DNA of 64,000 nucleotides from the NCBI RefSeq assembly GCF_900108875.1, contig NZ_FNYJ01000003.1, positions 393,969-457,968 of the forward strand, given 5' to 3'. Every line of letters starts with the position of its first letter. Position 1 is the stretch's first letter. Below are positions 28,455 through 38,423 of this stretch, one piece after another. The notes beneath the pieces were generated by a model. It made no database searches. It was given only the letters and a program-made list of their open reading frames with translations, and was not told the origin of the DNA. This DNA comes from Pseudomonas sp. NFR16 (GTDB lineage Bacteria > Pseudomonadota > Gammaproteobacteria > Pseudomonadales > Pseudomonadaceae). Both the position numbers and the translations under genes were made by a program.

Positions 28455-29371
28455 GCAGGCTGACCGTCAAAAGCAGTACGCCGCTTTGTCTTTTGCAGGA
28501 TGCAGGCCGCTTCGGTGTGCGCCATCTTGGCGTGACCCAGGGCGGCTCGCTGGACTGGGTGTCGATGGCCTGGGCCAACAAACTGCTGAACAACCCGCTC
28601 GGCGCCGCTGTTGTCGAGGTCACCCTCGGTGGCCTGACGCTCATCGCCGAAGCCGACTGCTGCCTCGCGCTGGCCGGCGCTGACCTGGGCGTGATGCTCG
28701 ACGATCGCTCCATCGCGCCGTGGCGCAGTTTCTTCGTCAGAAAAGGCCAGCACTTGCGTTTCACTCAGCCCGTATGTGGGGCGCGCGCTTACCTGGCAGC
28801 CCCTGGCGGGTTTGATGCCCGCGATGTGTTAGGTAGCTGTGCGACAGTGGGGCGCGAAGGGCTCGGTGGTCTGGATGGCTACGGCAAAGCGCTGGGTGAG
28901 GGCGATCAACTGACCTACTCGGGCGCTTCCTTCCAGTTGCATACGCTGCCCGCCCACCTGATTCCGGACCTCGACGATGCGCGGGCGCTCGACGTCGTAC
29001 TCGGCGCACAGATCGGCCAGTTCAGCGGCCAGAGCCTGTTCGATGCCTTCAACAGCGACTGGACCCTGGACAGCCGCGCCGACCGGATGGGCATGCGCCT
29101 GCTGGGCCCGGAGTTGGTCTATCAGGGCAGACCGATGATCTCCGAAGGCATTCCGCTCGGCGCCATTCAGGTCCCGCCTGACGGCCAGCCGATCGTCCTG
29201 CTCAACGACCGCCAGACCATCGGTGGCTACCCCCGGCTCGGTGCACTGACCCCGCTGTCGCTGGCACGGCTGGCGCAAAAACTGCCGGGGAGTGGGGTGC
29301 GGATGAGGGCCGTGGTGCAGGAGGTTGCGCATCGGGAGCAGGTGGGCTGTTTGAAATCGCTCGCGAGCTAA
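28451..29371 (+). CDS. pxpC: 5-oxoprolinase subunit PxpC (KipA-like)
   Basis: 306-residue KipA/AHS2-type subunit that pairs with PxpB. Marks: LLQDAGRFGVRHLGVTQGGS near the N-terminus and the late GIPLGAIQVPPDGQPIVLL and GGYPRLGAL. It ends the pxp operon; no transporter follows. A 118-bp gap leads to an AT-rich unknown gene. Confidence 0.94.
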   Translation: MSRLTVKSSTPLCLLQDAGRFGVRHLGVTQGGSLDWVSMAWANKLLNNPLGAAVVEVTLGGLTLIAEADCCLALAGADLGVMLDDRSIAPWRSFFVRKGQHLRFTQPVCGARAYLAAPGGFDARDVLGSCATVGREGLGGLDGYGKALGEGDQLTYSGASFQLHTLPAHLIPDLDDARALDVVLGAQIGQFSGQSLFDAFNSDWTLDSRADRMGMRLLGPELVYQGRPMISEGIPLGAIQVPPDGQPIVLLNDRQTIGGYPRLGALTPLSLARLAQKLPGSGVRMRAVVQEVAHREQVGCLKSLAS

Positions 29372-29489
29372 TCGGTTTTGTGACTTTAGTCCTACGTGAT
29401 TGTCAGAAATGCTGGTCAGGATTGTGGGGTAATCATTTTCGAGCGAGCGTCGTTAAGCAATTCATGTATTCCTGACATGAGGTGCACGC

Positions 29490-30068
29490 ATGAACCTGAC
29501 TTGGATTGTCGATCAGAATCACACCTATAAGCAGGCTATAAAGATTGCCTATGAAAAAGCTTTACAGGAAGGCTTGGTCGATGAGCAGACTGCGCAAGAG
29601 TGTGAGTGGGTGTTGAGTGAGCCCGAGCCTGATTATATATATCATGAAGTTAAGGACAAAGACCGATCACAGTTGCTTGAGGACGGGTGCATATCATTTC
29701 GAACGCTCAGCGCGCGTGATCTTTACGAGCACATAAAACTGAGCGCTCGTCGTAATGCGGCAGAATGTATCGCAGTGCAGATGGAACGCATGTGGGAGGA
29801 TTTAAAGAAAGAAGTTATCAATATGAATGCCGACAGGCTCGGAGAAATAAGTTTTTCAGTTGATGAGGCTGGAGAAGTTCGTCCGGTTTGTAATATGAAT
29901 GATCTGGAGGTTGATGATGAGAAAAAACTCTTTGAAATTCTTGATAAGCGATCAGGGTTAAAGCAATTAGCTATTGAGTATGCTTCAATTCTTGCAAAAC
30001 TTGTACCGTACACGGCAGATGGTTTGTCCGCTGAATATGCACGATATTTCGTAATCTTTAATCCATGA
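29490..30068 (+). CDS. Unknown AT-rich gene in accessory patch
   Basis: 192 residues, acidic, mostly helical by inspection, without signal peptide or membrane segment. No family recognised. Base composition is clearly more AT-rich than the flanking operons (long A/T runs, codons such as ATA and TTA), a sign of transfer. ATG 29490 has ATGAGGTG upstream. It converges on the secreted-protein pseudogene and shares with it the hairpin at 30068-30099. The arrangement could be an immunity-type partner of a secreted protein, but nothing in the sequence proves it. Confidence 0.6.
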   Translation: MNLTWIVDQNHTYKQAIKIAYEKALQEGLVDEQTAQECEWVLSEPEPDYIYHEVKDKDRSQLLEDGCISFRTLSARDLYEHIKLSARRNAAECIAVQMERMWEDLKKEVINMNADRLGEISFSVDEAGEVRPVCNMNDLEVDDEKKLFEILDKRSGLKQLAIEYASILAKLVPYTADGLSAEYARYFVIFNP

Positions 30069-30101
30069 AAGACTAACCACAATTGCTTGCGGTTAGTCTT
30101 C
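30068..30101. terminator. Two-way terminator between converging unknown genes
   Basis: Arms AAGACTAACC and GGTTAGTCTT enclose a short loop, between the stop of the unknown plus-strand gene and the stop of the minus-strand secreted protein. It can serve both directions. Confidence 0.75.
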
Positions 30102-30106
30102 GGGTG

Positions 30107-31014
30107 TCAGCCGATCATGCTCATTGTGCAGATCTGTGTGATGGGCACTGGGCTGATGCCGGTGTTTGGATTACCTCGAACAGTGACATACCAGTGACCA
30201 CTATTATATCCGGCTCGCCACCATCTTATGTTGTCATACACACCAGTGAATGGAGCGGTGGAATGGCGACCAATACAGCTTTGAAAGTCTATATATTTTC
30301 CTATTCCTCCATCGATAGTGACCCATCGAGAAACTACCGTATTGGAAGGGACTTGATTGTCTGGCTGGAGGATAAAATCGACTGTTGCTCCTTCCAGGTA
30401 ATGGTCCGTGGAGTCTCTAATGTTACCCGCCCACATAATCTGGTCTCTGAAAGTTCTCGTCGAGAAATAAGTTCCCGTACTTGGGCCCCTTGTCTCAATT
30501 CTAATATTGTGAGCGTAAGGCGCAGATCCGAAATCAATATGGAAAAACCTGTTTTGTCGAAAGGAAGAGCCGATTGGGTGCGAAATCCTAAGCTTTACTC
30601 TCTGGCCGACGGCAAGTGAAGGGATGATGAGCGACTCAGACGTGGGCGTGAGCTGCCATTTCTCTCCAATGTTATATTCAATTTTCCAATACGAGCTTTC
30701 ATCCCCTTGCTGGACATGATTGATCATGACTTTCTGTCCACGTAGAGCTATGAAGCTGTAGTATTTTACGTCAGTGGCGGTTTCCAGTTTGTCAAAAATA
30801 CGGTTGATTTTATCAGGTAACTCGATGAATTGAGTGTCGGTGGGTTCCGCTAGCTCGTGTTTGGAGCTTGATCAATGGTGCTCTCATTAATGCCTGTATT
30901 TTGCATATTATCTTCGCAGTCCGCGCGGGCTGCAGCCACCGGAGCGAATAAAACACCAATAGTTAAAATCATCGACGTCGCTAGGGCAGTTTTCTTATAG
31001 GCGCATTTGTTCAT
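30107..31014 (-). pseudogene. Secreted protein of unknown function, split by a frameshift
   Basis: The first part reads from ATG 31014 as MNKCAYKKTALATSM onward, a signal peptide with likely cleavage after AAARA, and stops at 30850. The second part is open from 30871 to 30107 in another frame and has no start near its beginning; its first Met is at 30727. The two frames overlap over 30853-30871, so a single-base change would join them into a protein of about 300 residues. The long part is rich in aromatic and beta-prone residues (YWKIEYNIGEKWQL, RWVTIDGGIGKY) and looks like a beta-sandwich. No family recognised. AT-rich like its neighbour. Sequencing error is possible. Confidence 0.65.
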
Positions 31015-31338
31015 AATAAATCCGTTTAAGTTATTTGCATGACAAGTGGTTTCTATTCAATAGGTAAGCACTATTGAGGTGGGGGTTTTGAATATTGCAT
31101 CGCTGATGAAGAGACATAATCATCGCTTGCGGGAAGGATCAATGCTTAATATGTAAGGAAATGTGAAGCTGTGTGGCCGGAGACCGCGCCATTTTTGGAG
31201 CAGAGCAGAGCAGAGCAGAGCAGCGCAGAGAGGGGGAAGGGCTTAAAATGAGATTTAGGGCTTTTAGTAGTCCGGCTTGCTGCGGCGGCAAGGTTGGGGG
31301 CGCCACCACCAGCAAGCCAGCTCTCAACAATCTCATTA
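31015..31338. other. Non-coding gap with pentamer repeat and inverted repeat
   Basis: 324 bp with no credible gene. It contains five tandem GAGCA units at 31198-31222 and, nearer the VWA gene, an imperfect inverted repeat (GGCTTGCTG at 31274, CAGCAAGCC ending 31318). The latter lies just past the VWA stop and could fold at the end of that transcript, though no T run follows. Confidence 0.6.
31198..31222. repeat. Tandem GAGCA pentamer (5 units)
   Basis: Five uninterrupted GAGCA units, followed by a degenerate GCGCAGAG. Such simple repeats can change length by slippage, but no reading frame or promoter is obvious around it. Confidence 0.8.
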
Positions 31339-32517
31339 TTACTTCGCCAGATACCGCATCCCTTCCTCCAGCCCTCGCAGCGTCAGCGGATACATCTGGT
31401 CTTCGATCAGGTCGCGCACGATATGGGTGGAGGTTGTGTAGCCCCAGGCGTCTTTGGGGTAGGGGTTGATCCAGATGATCTTCTTGAACTTGGCCATGAA
31501 GCGGTGCATCCAGACGTACCCGGCTTCTTCGTTCCAGTGTTCGACGCTGCCGCCCGGCTGGGTGATTTCGTAGGGCGCCATGGCGGCGTCGCCGATGAAG
31601 ATGATTTTGTAGTCGGCGCCGTATTTGTGCAGCAGATCTAGTGTGGACGTGCGCTCGGACGTGCGGCGCAAGTTGTTCTTCCACACGGATTCATAAATGA
31701 AGTTGTGGAAGTAGAAGTATTCCATGTGCTTGAACTCGGTCTTGCAGGCCGAGAAGAGTTCTTCGCACACTTTGACGTGGGCATCCATCGAGCCGCCGAT
31801 GTCGAACAGCAGCAACAGTTTGATGGTGTTGCGTCTTTCCGGACGCATCTGGATGTTCAACAGCCCCGCGTCACGCGCGGTGTGATCGATGGTGCCGTCG
31901 ATATCCAGCTCGTCCGCCGCGCCCTGACGGGCGAACTTGCGCAGGCGCCGCAAAGCCACTTTGATGTTACGAGTGCCGAGTTCAACCTGATCGTCGAGGT
32001 TCTTGTACTCGCGCTGATCCCAGACTTTTACAGCCTTGCCCTGACGCTTGCCGGCGTCACCCACGCGGATGCCTTCAGGGTTGTAACCGCCCGAGCCGAA
32101 CGGACTGGTGCCGCCCGTGCCGATCCATTTATTGCCGCCAGCGTGGCGCTCTTTCTGTTCTTCCAGACGCTTTTTGAATGCCTCGATCAGCTTGTCCAGG
32201 CCACCCAGCGACTGAATTTGCGCGCGCTCTTCATCGGTCAGCGAGCGCTCGAATTCCTTGCGCAGCCAGTCTTCGGGGATCAACGCCTGCAGGTGGTCGT
32301 CGAGCTTTTCCAGCCCATTGAAATAGGCGCCGAACGCTCGGTCGAACTTGTCGAAATGGCGTTCATCCTTGACCAGAATCGTTCGGGACAAGTAGTAGAA
32401 CTCATCCATGTCGGCGAAGGTCACCCGTTGTTTCAGGGCGTTGATCAGGTCCAGCAGTTCACGTACCGACACCGGCACCTTCGCTGCGCGCATCTCGTTA
32501 AACAGATTGAGCAACAT
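31339..32517 (-). CDS. VWA domain protein (CoxE-like), partner of MoxR ATPase
   Basis: 392 residues. The C-terminal half is a von Willebrand A domain with a metal site LLLFDIGGSMDAH (D-x-G-x-S) near residue 245 and a later IIFIGDAAMAPYE. The N-terminal half is charged and helical. It follows the MoxR gene by 27 bp on the same strand. In such pairs the ATPase and VWA protein form a chaperone-like complex that loads metals or remodels protein partners. The target is unknown. Confidence 0.87.
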   Translation of the reverse strand: MLLNLFNEMRAAKVPVSVRELLDLINALKQRVTFADMDEFYYLSRTILVKDERHFDKFDRAFGAYFNGLEKLDDHLQALIPEDWLRKEFERSLTDEERAQIQSLGGLDKLIEAFKKRLEEQKERHAGGNKWIGTGGTSPFGSGGYNPEGIRVGDAGKRQGKAVKVWDQREYKNLDDQVELGTRNIKVALRRLRKFARQGAADELDIDGTIDHTARDAGLLNIQMRPERRNTIKLLLLFDIGGSMDAHVKVCEELFSACKTEFKHMEYFYFHNFIYESVWKNNLRRTSERTSTLDLLHKYGADYKIIFIGDAAMAPYEITQPGGSVEHWNEEAGYVWMHRFMAKFKKIIWINPYPKDAWGYTTSTHIVRDLIEDQMYPLTLRGLEEGMRYLAK

Positions 32518-32544
32518 GATGGTTGTCCCGCACTTGTCCCAGTG

Positions 32545-33390
32545 TCAGCGATTGCCGCGACGGCTCATGAACGCCAGCCGTTCGAGCAACTGCACGTCCT
32601 GCTCGTTCTTGACCAGCGCACCGGCCAGCGGAGGGATGGCTTTGGTCGGATCGCGCTCGCGCAGTACAGCCTCACCGATGTTGTCGGCCATCAGCAGCTT
32701 GAGCCAGTCGACCAGCTCGGAGGTGGAAGGTTTTTTCTTGAGGCCCGGCACCTTGCGGACGTCGAAGAACACGTCCAGCGCTTCGCTCACCAGATCCTTC
32801 TTGATGTCGGGATAATGCACATCGACGATCCGCTGCAACGTGGGGCGGTCGGGAAAGGCGATGTAGTGGAAGAAGCAGCGGCGCAGAAATGCGTCTGGCA
32901 GTTCTTTTTCGTTGTTCGACGTGATGATGATGATCGGGCGCTTCTTGGCCTTGATCGTCTCGTCGATTTCGTAAACGTAGAACTCCATCTTGTCGAGTTC
33001 CTGCAACAGGTCGTTGGGGAACTCGATGTCGGCCTTGTCGATCTCGTCGATGAGCAGGATCACCCGCTCTTCGGACTCGAACGCTTCCCAGAGTTTGCCT
33101 TTCTTGAGGTAGTTACGTACGTCGTGGACCTTGTCGACACCCAGTTGCGAGTCGCGCAGGCGGCTGACCGCATCGTATTCGTACAGGCCCTGATGGGCTT
33201 TGGTGGTCGATTTGATGTGCCAGGTGATCAGCTTTGCGCCAAAGGACTGCGCCAGTTGTTCAGCAAGCATGGTCTTGCCGGTGCCGGGCTCGCCCTTGAC
33301 CAGCAGCGGTCGCTCCAGCGTGATGGCGGCATTGACGGCAAGCTTGAGGTCGTCAGTGGCGACATAGGCCTGGGTGCCTTCGAACTTCAT
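32545..33390 (-). CDS. MoxR-type AAA+ ATPase
   Basis: 281 residues. Walker A is GEPGTGKTMLAEQLA near residue 36 and Walker B is VILLIDEIDKADIEFP near 108, with sensor 1 (IIITSNNEKELPDAFLRRC) near 155 and arginine-finger region RRCFFHYIAF. MoxR AAA+ proteins act as ATP-driven chaperones with a VWA partner, here the next gene. The start is ATG 33390. Confidence 0.92.
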   Translation of the reverse strand: MKFEGTQAYVATDDLKLAVNAAITLERPLLVKGEPGTGKTMLAEQLAQSFGAKLITWHIKSTTKAHQGLYEYDAVSRLRDSQLGVDKVHDVRNYLKKGKLWEAFESEERVILLIDEIDKADIEFPNDLLQELDKMEFYVYEIDETIKAKKRPIIIITSNNEKELPDAFLRRCFFHYIAFPDRPTLQRIVDVHYPDIKKDLVSEALDVFFDVRKVPGLKKKPSTSELVDWLKLLMADNIGEAVLRERDPTKAIPPLAGALVKNEQDVQLLERLAFMSRRGNR

Positions 33391-33617
33391 CGGAAAATCC
33401 TCGAACCTGGCGCACGGGCAGTGTGCCCGGGCGACGTAAATAAGCGGAAAGAATGCGGCGACTATAACGCGCCGTTCGTTCGACTGTGAACGCAGACGGT
33501 TTATTCAGTTGCTGAATGGCCGGTCGCGGTCTGACCGGCTTCGCGCGCTTGAGAAAACGCGCGTACGGAACTGCACGCTCAGGGAGCGACCTGGCTCACC
33601 CCCTGACGCAATCGCAG

Positions 33618-34694
33618 TCAATCCGCCTCTTTTTTGCCGCTGTCGTAGCGCGTGTTGAACGCCTGAACGAACGCGTTGCGCAGGATTTGCAAGAACGCCT
33701 GGAACGCGCTGACATCCTGTTTATGCACGCTGCCGCTCAATTCCACGCGGGTTGCAAACTGGTTCTTGCCCTGATTCTTGAGCACGGTTTCGCTGGCGCC
33801 CACCACCGCTTCCCAGATCGAGCGGAAGAAACCTTTGTTCTGATTCTCTACGTCCTGCTGCCAATTGAAGATATCCACATCGCGCAGCAGCGGTTTGATG
33901 TAGCCGCTCAGCTGACCTTTTTTCGCCTGTGCTTCGATCACCACATCGCCGTTGCCGGCTTTGAAGTCGAATTTGCCGTAGGCCGAGGCGAAGTCGTTCA
34001 TGCTCTTGAGCTGCAGATTGGTGGCGCGCAGTTTGAAGTCGAAGTCCTCGAAATTGCTGAACGGGTCGAAGGTCGCGCTGGTCTCCAGCGGCGCTTCGCC
34101 TTGCAACAGGGCCTTGCCTTCAAAGCGGGCGTCGCGTTTGCCAGCGGTGTCAACGACGTTGGTCAGGTTGAAGATGCTGGCGTTGATGCTGTCGGCCTCG
34201 ATTTTCACCTTCGGCGTCGAATTGAAGTTACTGAAGGTGATCTTGCCGTCCTGAATCTTCACTTCGTTGAGGGTGATGGGGAGCAGCTTGTTCAACTGAG
34301 CGCGCCAGTCGGTGCCGGCACCGGTCTGGGTCTGCTGTTTATTGGCGCCGCCATCGACGAAGTTCAGTTCGGGGCGCACGAACGCAACCTCAGCCACCAC
34401 GGCGTGGTCGTACCAGAGTGAGTGCCAGCTGACCGACAAGTCGATGACGGGCACATCGAGCAGCGGGACCGGCACCTTGCCGTCGACCTTGACGATGTTC
34501 AACCCGTTGATCTTGTAGGCGCCTCGCCAAAGGGCCAGATCCACATCCGCCACCTGGCCGCGGTAATCGCCCATGTCGGCAAGCTTGTCGTTGAGGTAGT
34601 TGCGCACCACATAAGGCAACGCGATATGCACTGCGATCAGCAGTACGATGAGGCCGAGGATTGTCCACAGCGGCCAGCTATAGCGACGTTTCAT
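33618..34694 (-). CDS. DUF748/AsmA-like envelope protein
   Basis: 358 residues. A single N-terminal membrane helix ([21 protein letters not shown]) is followed by a long periplasmic beta-rich region of the DUF748/AsmA type. Such proteins are tied to envelope lipid transport or outer membrane homeostasis; the precise role here is unknown. It is divergent from cysK. Confidence 0.82.
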   Translation of the reverse strand: MKRRYSWPLWTILGLIVLLIAVHIALPYVVRNYLNDKLADMGDYRGQVADVDLALWRGAYKINGLNIVKVDGKVPVPLLDVPVIDLSVSWHSLWYDHAVVAEVAFVRPELNFVDGGANKQQTQTGAGTDWRAQLNKLLPITLNEVKIQDGKITFSNFNSTPKVKIEADSINASIFNLTNVVDTAGKRDARFEGKALLQGEAPLETSATFDPFSNFEDFDFKLRATNLQLKSMNDFASAYGKFDFKAGNGDVVIEAQAKKGQLSGYIKPLLRDVDIFNWQQDVENQNKGFFRSIWEAVVGASETVLKNQGKNQFATRVELSGSVHKQDVSAFQAFLQILRNAFVQAFNTRYDSGKKEAD

Positions 34695-34821
34695 GACGAC
34701 ACTCTCCGGTTACGTAGATTTGTTGACTGTCGGCGGTGTCATCGGTTCGCTACGACTGGACGCCACACGGGCCCAAGGCATAGGCTTTGGGCTTTTCCCA
34801 AACCTGCACAAGGACCCGGTC

Positions 34822-35796
34822 ATGAGCCGTATTTACGCAGACAACGCCCATTCCATCGGCAATACGCCACTGGTGCAGATCAACCGCATCGCGCCGCGCG
34901 GGGTCACCATCCTGGCCAAGATCGAAGGGCGTAATCCGGGATATTCGGTCAAGTGCCGGATCGGCGCGAACATGATCTGGGACGCTGAAAGCAGCGGCAA
35001 GCTCAAGCCGGGCATGACCATCGTCGAACCGACGTCGGGCAACACCGGCATCGGTCTGGCATTCGTGGCGGCAGCGCGCGGCTACAAGCTGATGCTGACA
35101 ATGCCTGCCTCCATGAGCATCGAGCGGCGCAAAGTGCTCAAGGCGCTCGGCGCCGAGCTGGTGCTGACCGAGCCGCCGCTGGGCATGAAAGGCGCCATCG
35201 CCAAGGCCGAGGAGCTGGTGGCGGCGAATCCGGACACGTTCTTCATGCCCGCGCAGTTCGAAAACCCGGCCAACCCGGCCATTCACGAGAAGACCACCGG
35301 CCCAGAGATCTGGAACGACACCGATGGCGCCATCGACGTTCTGGTGGCCGGCGTGGGCACCGGCGGCACCATCACTGGCGTGTCGCGTTACATCAAGCAC
35401 ACCATGGGCAAGCCGATCATCTCGGTCGCCGTCGAGCCGATGGGTTCGCCGATCATTACGCAGAAGCTGGCGGGCGAAGAGATCAAGCCAAGCCCGCACA
35501 AGATCCAGGGCATTGGCGCAGGGTTCATCCCGAAGAACCTCGACTTGTCGATCATCGACCGGGTCGAGCTGGTCAGCGACGAGGAGGCCAAGGCCATGGC
35601 GTTGCGGCTGATGCAGGAGGAAGGGATTCTGTGCGGCATCTCGTGCGGCGCGGCCATGCAGGCGGCGGTGCGAATGGCCGAGAAGCCGGAAATGCAGGGC
35701 AAGACCATCGTCGTCGTCTTGCCGGATTCGGGCGAGCGCTACCTGTCGAGCATGCTCTTCAGCGACCTGTTCACTGAACAGGAGCTGACTCAATAA
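34822..35796 (+). CDS. cysK: Cysteine synthase A
   Basis: 324-residue PLP enzyme making cysteine from O-acetylserine and sulfide. The PLP lysine is in [13 protein letters not shown] near residue 42, the phosphate loop is [10 protein letters not shown] near 70, and the glycine-rich [15 protein letters not shown] near 176 matches CysK rather than CysM. ATG 34822 gives the family N-terminus [18 protein letters not shown]; the open frame extends to 34693 but without similarity. Confidence 0.93.
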   Translation: MSRIYADNAHSIGNTPLVQINRIAPRGVTILAKIEGRNPGYSVKCRIGANMIWDAESSGKLKPGMTIVEPTSGNTGIGLAFVAAARGYKLMLTMPASMSIERRKVLKALGAELVLTEPPLGMKGAIAKAEELVAANPDTFFMPAQFENPANPAIHEKTTGPEIWNDTDGAIDVLVAGVGTGGTITGVSRYIKHTMGKPIISVAVEPMGSPIITQKLAGEEIKPSPHKIQGIGAGFIPKNLDLSIIDRVELVSDEEAKAMALRLMQEEGILCGISCGAAMQAAVRMAEKPEMQGKTIVVVLPDSGERYLSSMLFSDLFTEQELTQ

Positions 35797-35810
35797 CCCC
35801 ATCGCGGCAC

Positions 35811-35831
35811 GCTCCGGCTTTTTACCGGAGC
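35811..35831. other. Short perfect hairpin after cysK
   Basis: GCTCCGG (35811-35817) and CCGGAGC (35825-35831) flank a T-rich loop. It lies 15 bp after the cysK stop but is not followed by T residues, so it is probably not a full terminator. Confidence 0.4.
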
Positions 35832-35981
35832 AGCGAAGGCTTATGATGGGCGCCATTCACACCCGCCGGATGGTTGCTTCAGGTCATCTGGCGGGATCAG
35901 CAGTTTGATTAGAATCCTGCCCGCGTCCTGCAATGCTGTTCAGCGCAACGATGTGTATGTGCCTGTTCCAAGGAGAGTTTG

Positions 35982-36920
35982 ATGACCCTTTCTTTCGCTG
36001 CCAAGGTGGCGATTCTGCTGCTGTTCGTGGGCAGCACGCTTTACGTGCATCTGCGCGGCAAGGCGCGTCTGCCGGTGTTGCGTCAGTTCGTGAATCACTC
36101 CGCACTGTTTGCCCCGTATAACGCCCTGATGTACCTGTTTTCCAGCGTACCGTCCAAGCCCTATCTGGACCGCAGCAAGTTTCCCGAACTCGATGTGCTG
36201 CGCGATAACTGGGAAACCATTCGTGATGAAGCGATGCACCTGTTCGACGAAGGCTATATACGCGCCGCCGCCAAGGACAACGATGCGGGCTTCGGGTCGT
36301 TCTTCAAGAAAGGCTGGAAGCGCTTTTATCTGAAGTGGTACGACAAACCGCTGCCGTCCGCCGAGGCGCTGTGCCCAAAGACGGTTGAACTGGTGAGCCG
36401 CATTCCCAACGTCAAAGGCGCGATGTTCGCGCTCCTGCCTGGCGGCAGCCACCTGAACCCACACCGCGATCCGTTTGCCGGTTCGCTGCGCTATCACCTG
36501 GGTCTGTCGACGCCGAACTCCGACGACTGCCGCATTTTCGTCGACGGCAAGGTGTATGCCTGGCGTGATGGCGAAGACGTCATGTTCGATGAAACCTATG
36601 TGCACTGGGTCAAGAACGAAACCGATGTCACGCGTGTGATTCTGTTCTGCGACATCGAAAGGCCGTTGAGCAACCGCTTCATGACCGCCGTCAACCGCAG
36701 CGTCAGTGCTTTTCTCGGGCGCGCAACCGCCCCGCAGAACACCGATGACGAGCGAGTCGGCGGCATCAATCAGGCGTATGCGTTCAGCAAGCGTTTCAGC
36801 AACACCTTCAGCGGCAAGGTCAAGCAGTTCAAACGCGCCAATCCCAAGGCGTACCGCATATTGCGCCCCGTGCTTGCGGTTGTTGTGCTGACGCTGCTCG
36901 GGTACTGGTTGTTCGGCTGA
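35982..36920 (+). CDS. lpxO: LpxO-type lipid A hydroxylase (Asp/Asn beta-hydroxylase fold)
   Basis: 312-residue Fe(II)/2-oxoglutarate oxygenase. The iron ligands are in HLNPHRDPFAGSLRYHLG (H-x-D) near residue 165 and the late histidine of FDETYVHWVKN near 208; R in DVTRVILFCDIERP binds 2-oxoglutarate. LpxO enzymes put a 2-hydroxyl on a secondary acyl chain of lipid A at the inner membrane. N- and C-terminal hydrophobic segments fit membrane attachment. AGGAGAG precedes ATG 35982. Assignment to LpxO rather than another Asp/Asn hydroxylase is by overall resemblance. Confidence 0.8.
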   Translation: MTLSFAAKVAILLLFVGSTLYVHLRGKARLPVLRQFVNHSALFAPYNALMYLFSSVPSKPYLDRSKFPELDVLRDNWETIRDEAMHLFDEGYIRAAAKDNDAGFGSFFKKGWKRFYLKWYDKPLPSAEALCPKTVELVSRIPNVKGAMFALLPGGSHLNPHRDPFAGSLRYHLGLSTPNSDDCRIFVDGKVYAWRDGEDVMFDETYVHWVKNETDVTRVILFCDIERPLSNRFMTAVNRSVSAFLGRATAPQNTDDERVGGINQAYAFSKRFSNTFSGKVKQFKRANPKAYRILRPVLAVVVLTLLGYWLFG

Positions 36921-36930
36921 TCCACCTCTG

Positions 36931-36969
36931 AAAAGCGCCGCCGCACTGTGTGCCGCGGCGCTTTTTTTT
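36931..36969 (+). terminator. Rho-independent terminator after lpxO
   Basis: AAAGCGCCGC (36932-36941) pairs with GCGGCGCTTT (36955-36964) and runs into eight T residues. Confidence 0.92.
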
Positions 36970-37100
36970 GTCCGAAATGCCCTGTTGCGTGGCGAATAGC
37001 ACGCCCATTCAATCCAGCGACCGGCGCTGCGCCGATCATCGAGCGCTTCCGGCTGTCAGTCATTCCCGACAGCCAGGGGCACTTTGATGAAGGCAGATCC

Positions 37101-38423
37101 ATGGCACGCCGACTTACCCTGTTAACCCTCACGCTACTTTCCTGTTCCTGCAAACTGATGGCGGCCACCGCTGACGAGGAACATGGGTTTCTCGCCGATA
37201 CGTCGCTGAATGTGCTGGCGCGCAATTTCTTCCTCGAGAATGACTACCGGACCGGCCACTCCGGGCAGAGTTATCGGCAGGAGTGGGCACAGGGGTTCAT
37301 CGCCAATCTGCAATCGGGCTTCACTCAGGGCACGCTCGGCCTGGGCGTCGACGCGCACGCATTTTATGGTCTGAAGCTCGACAGCGGGCGAGGGCGAGCG
37401 GGGACCGGGCTGTTGCCGCTGGATGACGACGGACGGGCCGCGGACACTTATTCCGACGCCGGTGGCGCGATCAAATTGAGGGTGTCACGCACGACCTTGA
37501 AGTTCGGCGAGATGGAAGTGGAAACGCCGGTGCTCGATACGGGCGACAAGCGCCTGCAGCCGGAATACGCAACGGGCTTTTTTCTCGACAGCCGTGACGT
37601 CGACGGCGTCAAGCTGGTGGCCGGGCACTTCACGGCGTTCAAGAACGAAAACGCCTCGACGGCCAAGGGTGACTTTGATGGCTACGGTGCCAGCACTGAC
37701 GGGCGCGCGCTGAGCCTGGCGGGCATCGAGACCACTGGCGATTCGCCCTTTGGCGGTTCTGTGTACGCCTCCCAACTCACTGACACCTGGCGGCAGTACT
37801 ACACCAATCTGCATCACTTGAGCGTGCTGTCCGATAACAGCTCGCTGCTGCTGGACGGCAATCTTTATCGCACCCTCGATGAAGGCGCGGCCAAGGCGGG
37901 CGCCCTGAACAACACCGCTTACAGCCTGTCGGCGAAATACCATGTCGGGTCTCAGGGATTCACCCTGGCCTGGCAGAAGGTCGACGGTGATACGCCGTTC
38001 GATTTTGTCGGCGGCGACTCGATCTATCTGGCCAACTCGATCAAATACGCGGACTTCAACGGCGCCCACGAGAAGTCATGGCAGGCGCGCTACGATCTGG
38101 ACTTCGGCGCGTTCGGCATCCCGGGGCTCAAGTTCATGACGCGCTATGTGCGCGGCAGTGACATCGACGGGACCCACGCGCCACAAGGCGCGGTCTATCA
38201 GCCGTTCGATGAGTCGACCGGTCGTTACCAGCCGATTCAGGGCAAGGGCGGGCGCCACTGGGAGCGCGACATCGACCTCAAATACGTCGTGCAGTCGGGG
38301 CCTGCCAAAGACCTTTCGTTCAACGTGTCGCACCTCTCGCATCGAGGCAACGATGCGCAGGGCGGCGCCGATATCGACCGGCTTTACCTGGTGGTCGAGT
38401 ACCCGCTCAATCTGCTGGACTGA
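37101..38423 (+). CDS. OprD-family outer membrane porin
   Basis: 440-residue porin of the OprD family, which lets small carboxylates, amino acids or peptides through the outer membrane. The signal region ends near SCKLMAATA. The mature part starts GFLADTSLNVLARNFFLEND, an OprD hallmark, and has the usual SRTTLKFGEMEVETPVL and the C-terminal DRLYLVVEYPLNLLD strand. The start is ATG 37101; the frame opens upstream to 36948 through the lpxO terminator, which is not used. The substrate is unknown. Confidence 0.88.
   Translation: MARRLTLLTLTLLSCSCKLMAATADEEHGFLADTSLNVLARNFFLENDYRTGHSGQSYRQEWAQGFIANLQSGFTQGTLGLGVDAHAFYGLKLDSGRGRAGTGLLPLDDDGRAADTYSDAGGAIKLRVSRTTLKFGEMEVETPVLDTGDKRLQPEYATGFFLDSRDVDGVKLVAGHFTAFKNENASTAKGDFDGYGASTDGRALSLAGIETTGDSPFGGSVYASQLTDTWRQYYTNLHHLSVLSDNSSLLLDGNLYRTLDEGAAKAGALNNTAYSLSAKYHVGSQGFTLAWQKVDGDTPFDFVGGDSIYLANSIKYADFNGAHEKSWQARYDLDFGAFGIPGLKFMTRYVRGSDIDGTHAPQGAVYQPFDESTGRYQPIQGKGGRHWERDIDLKYVVQSGPAKDLSFNVSHLSHRGNDAQGGADIDRLYLVVEYPLNLLD

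Noticed and set aside
31705..33489. 594-codon plus-strand frame opposite the VWA and MoxR genes
   Set aside because: Shadow of two clear genes on the minus strand.
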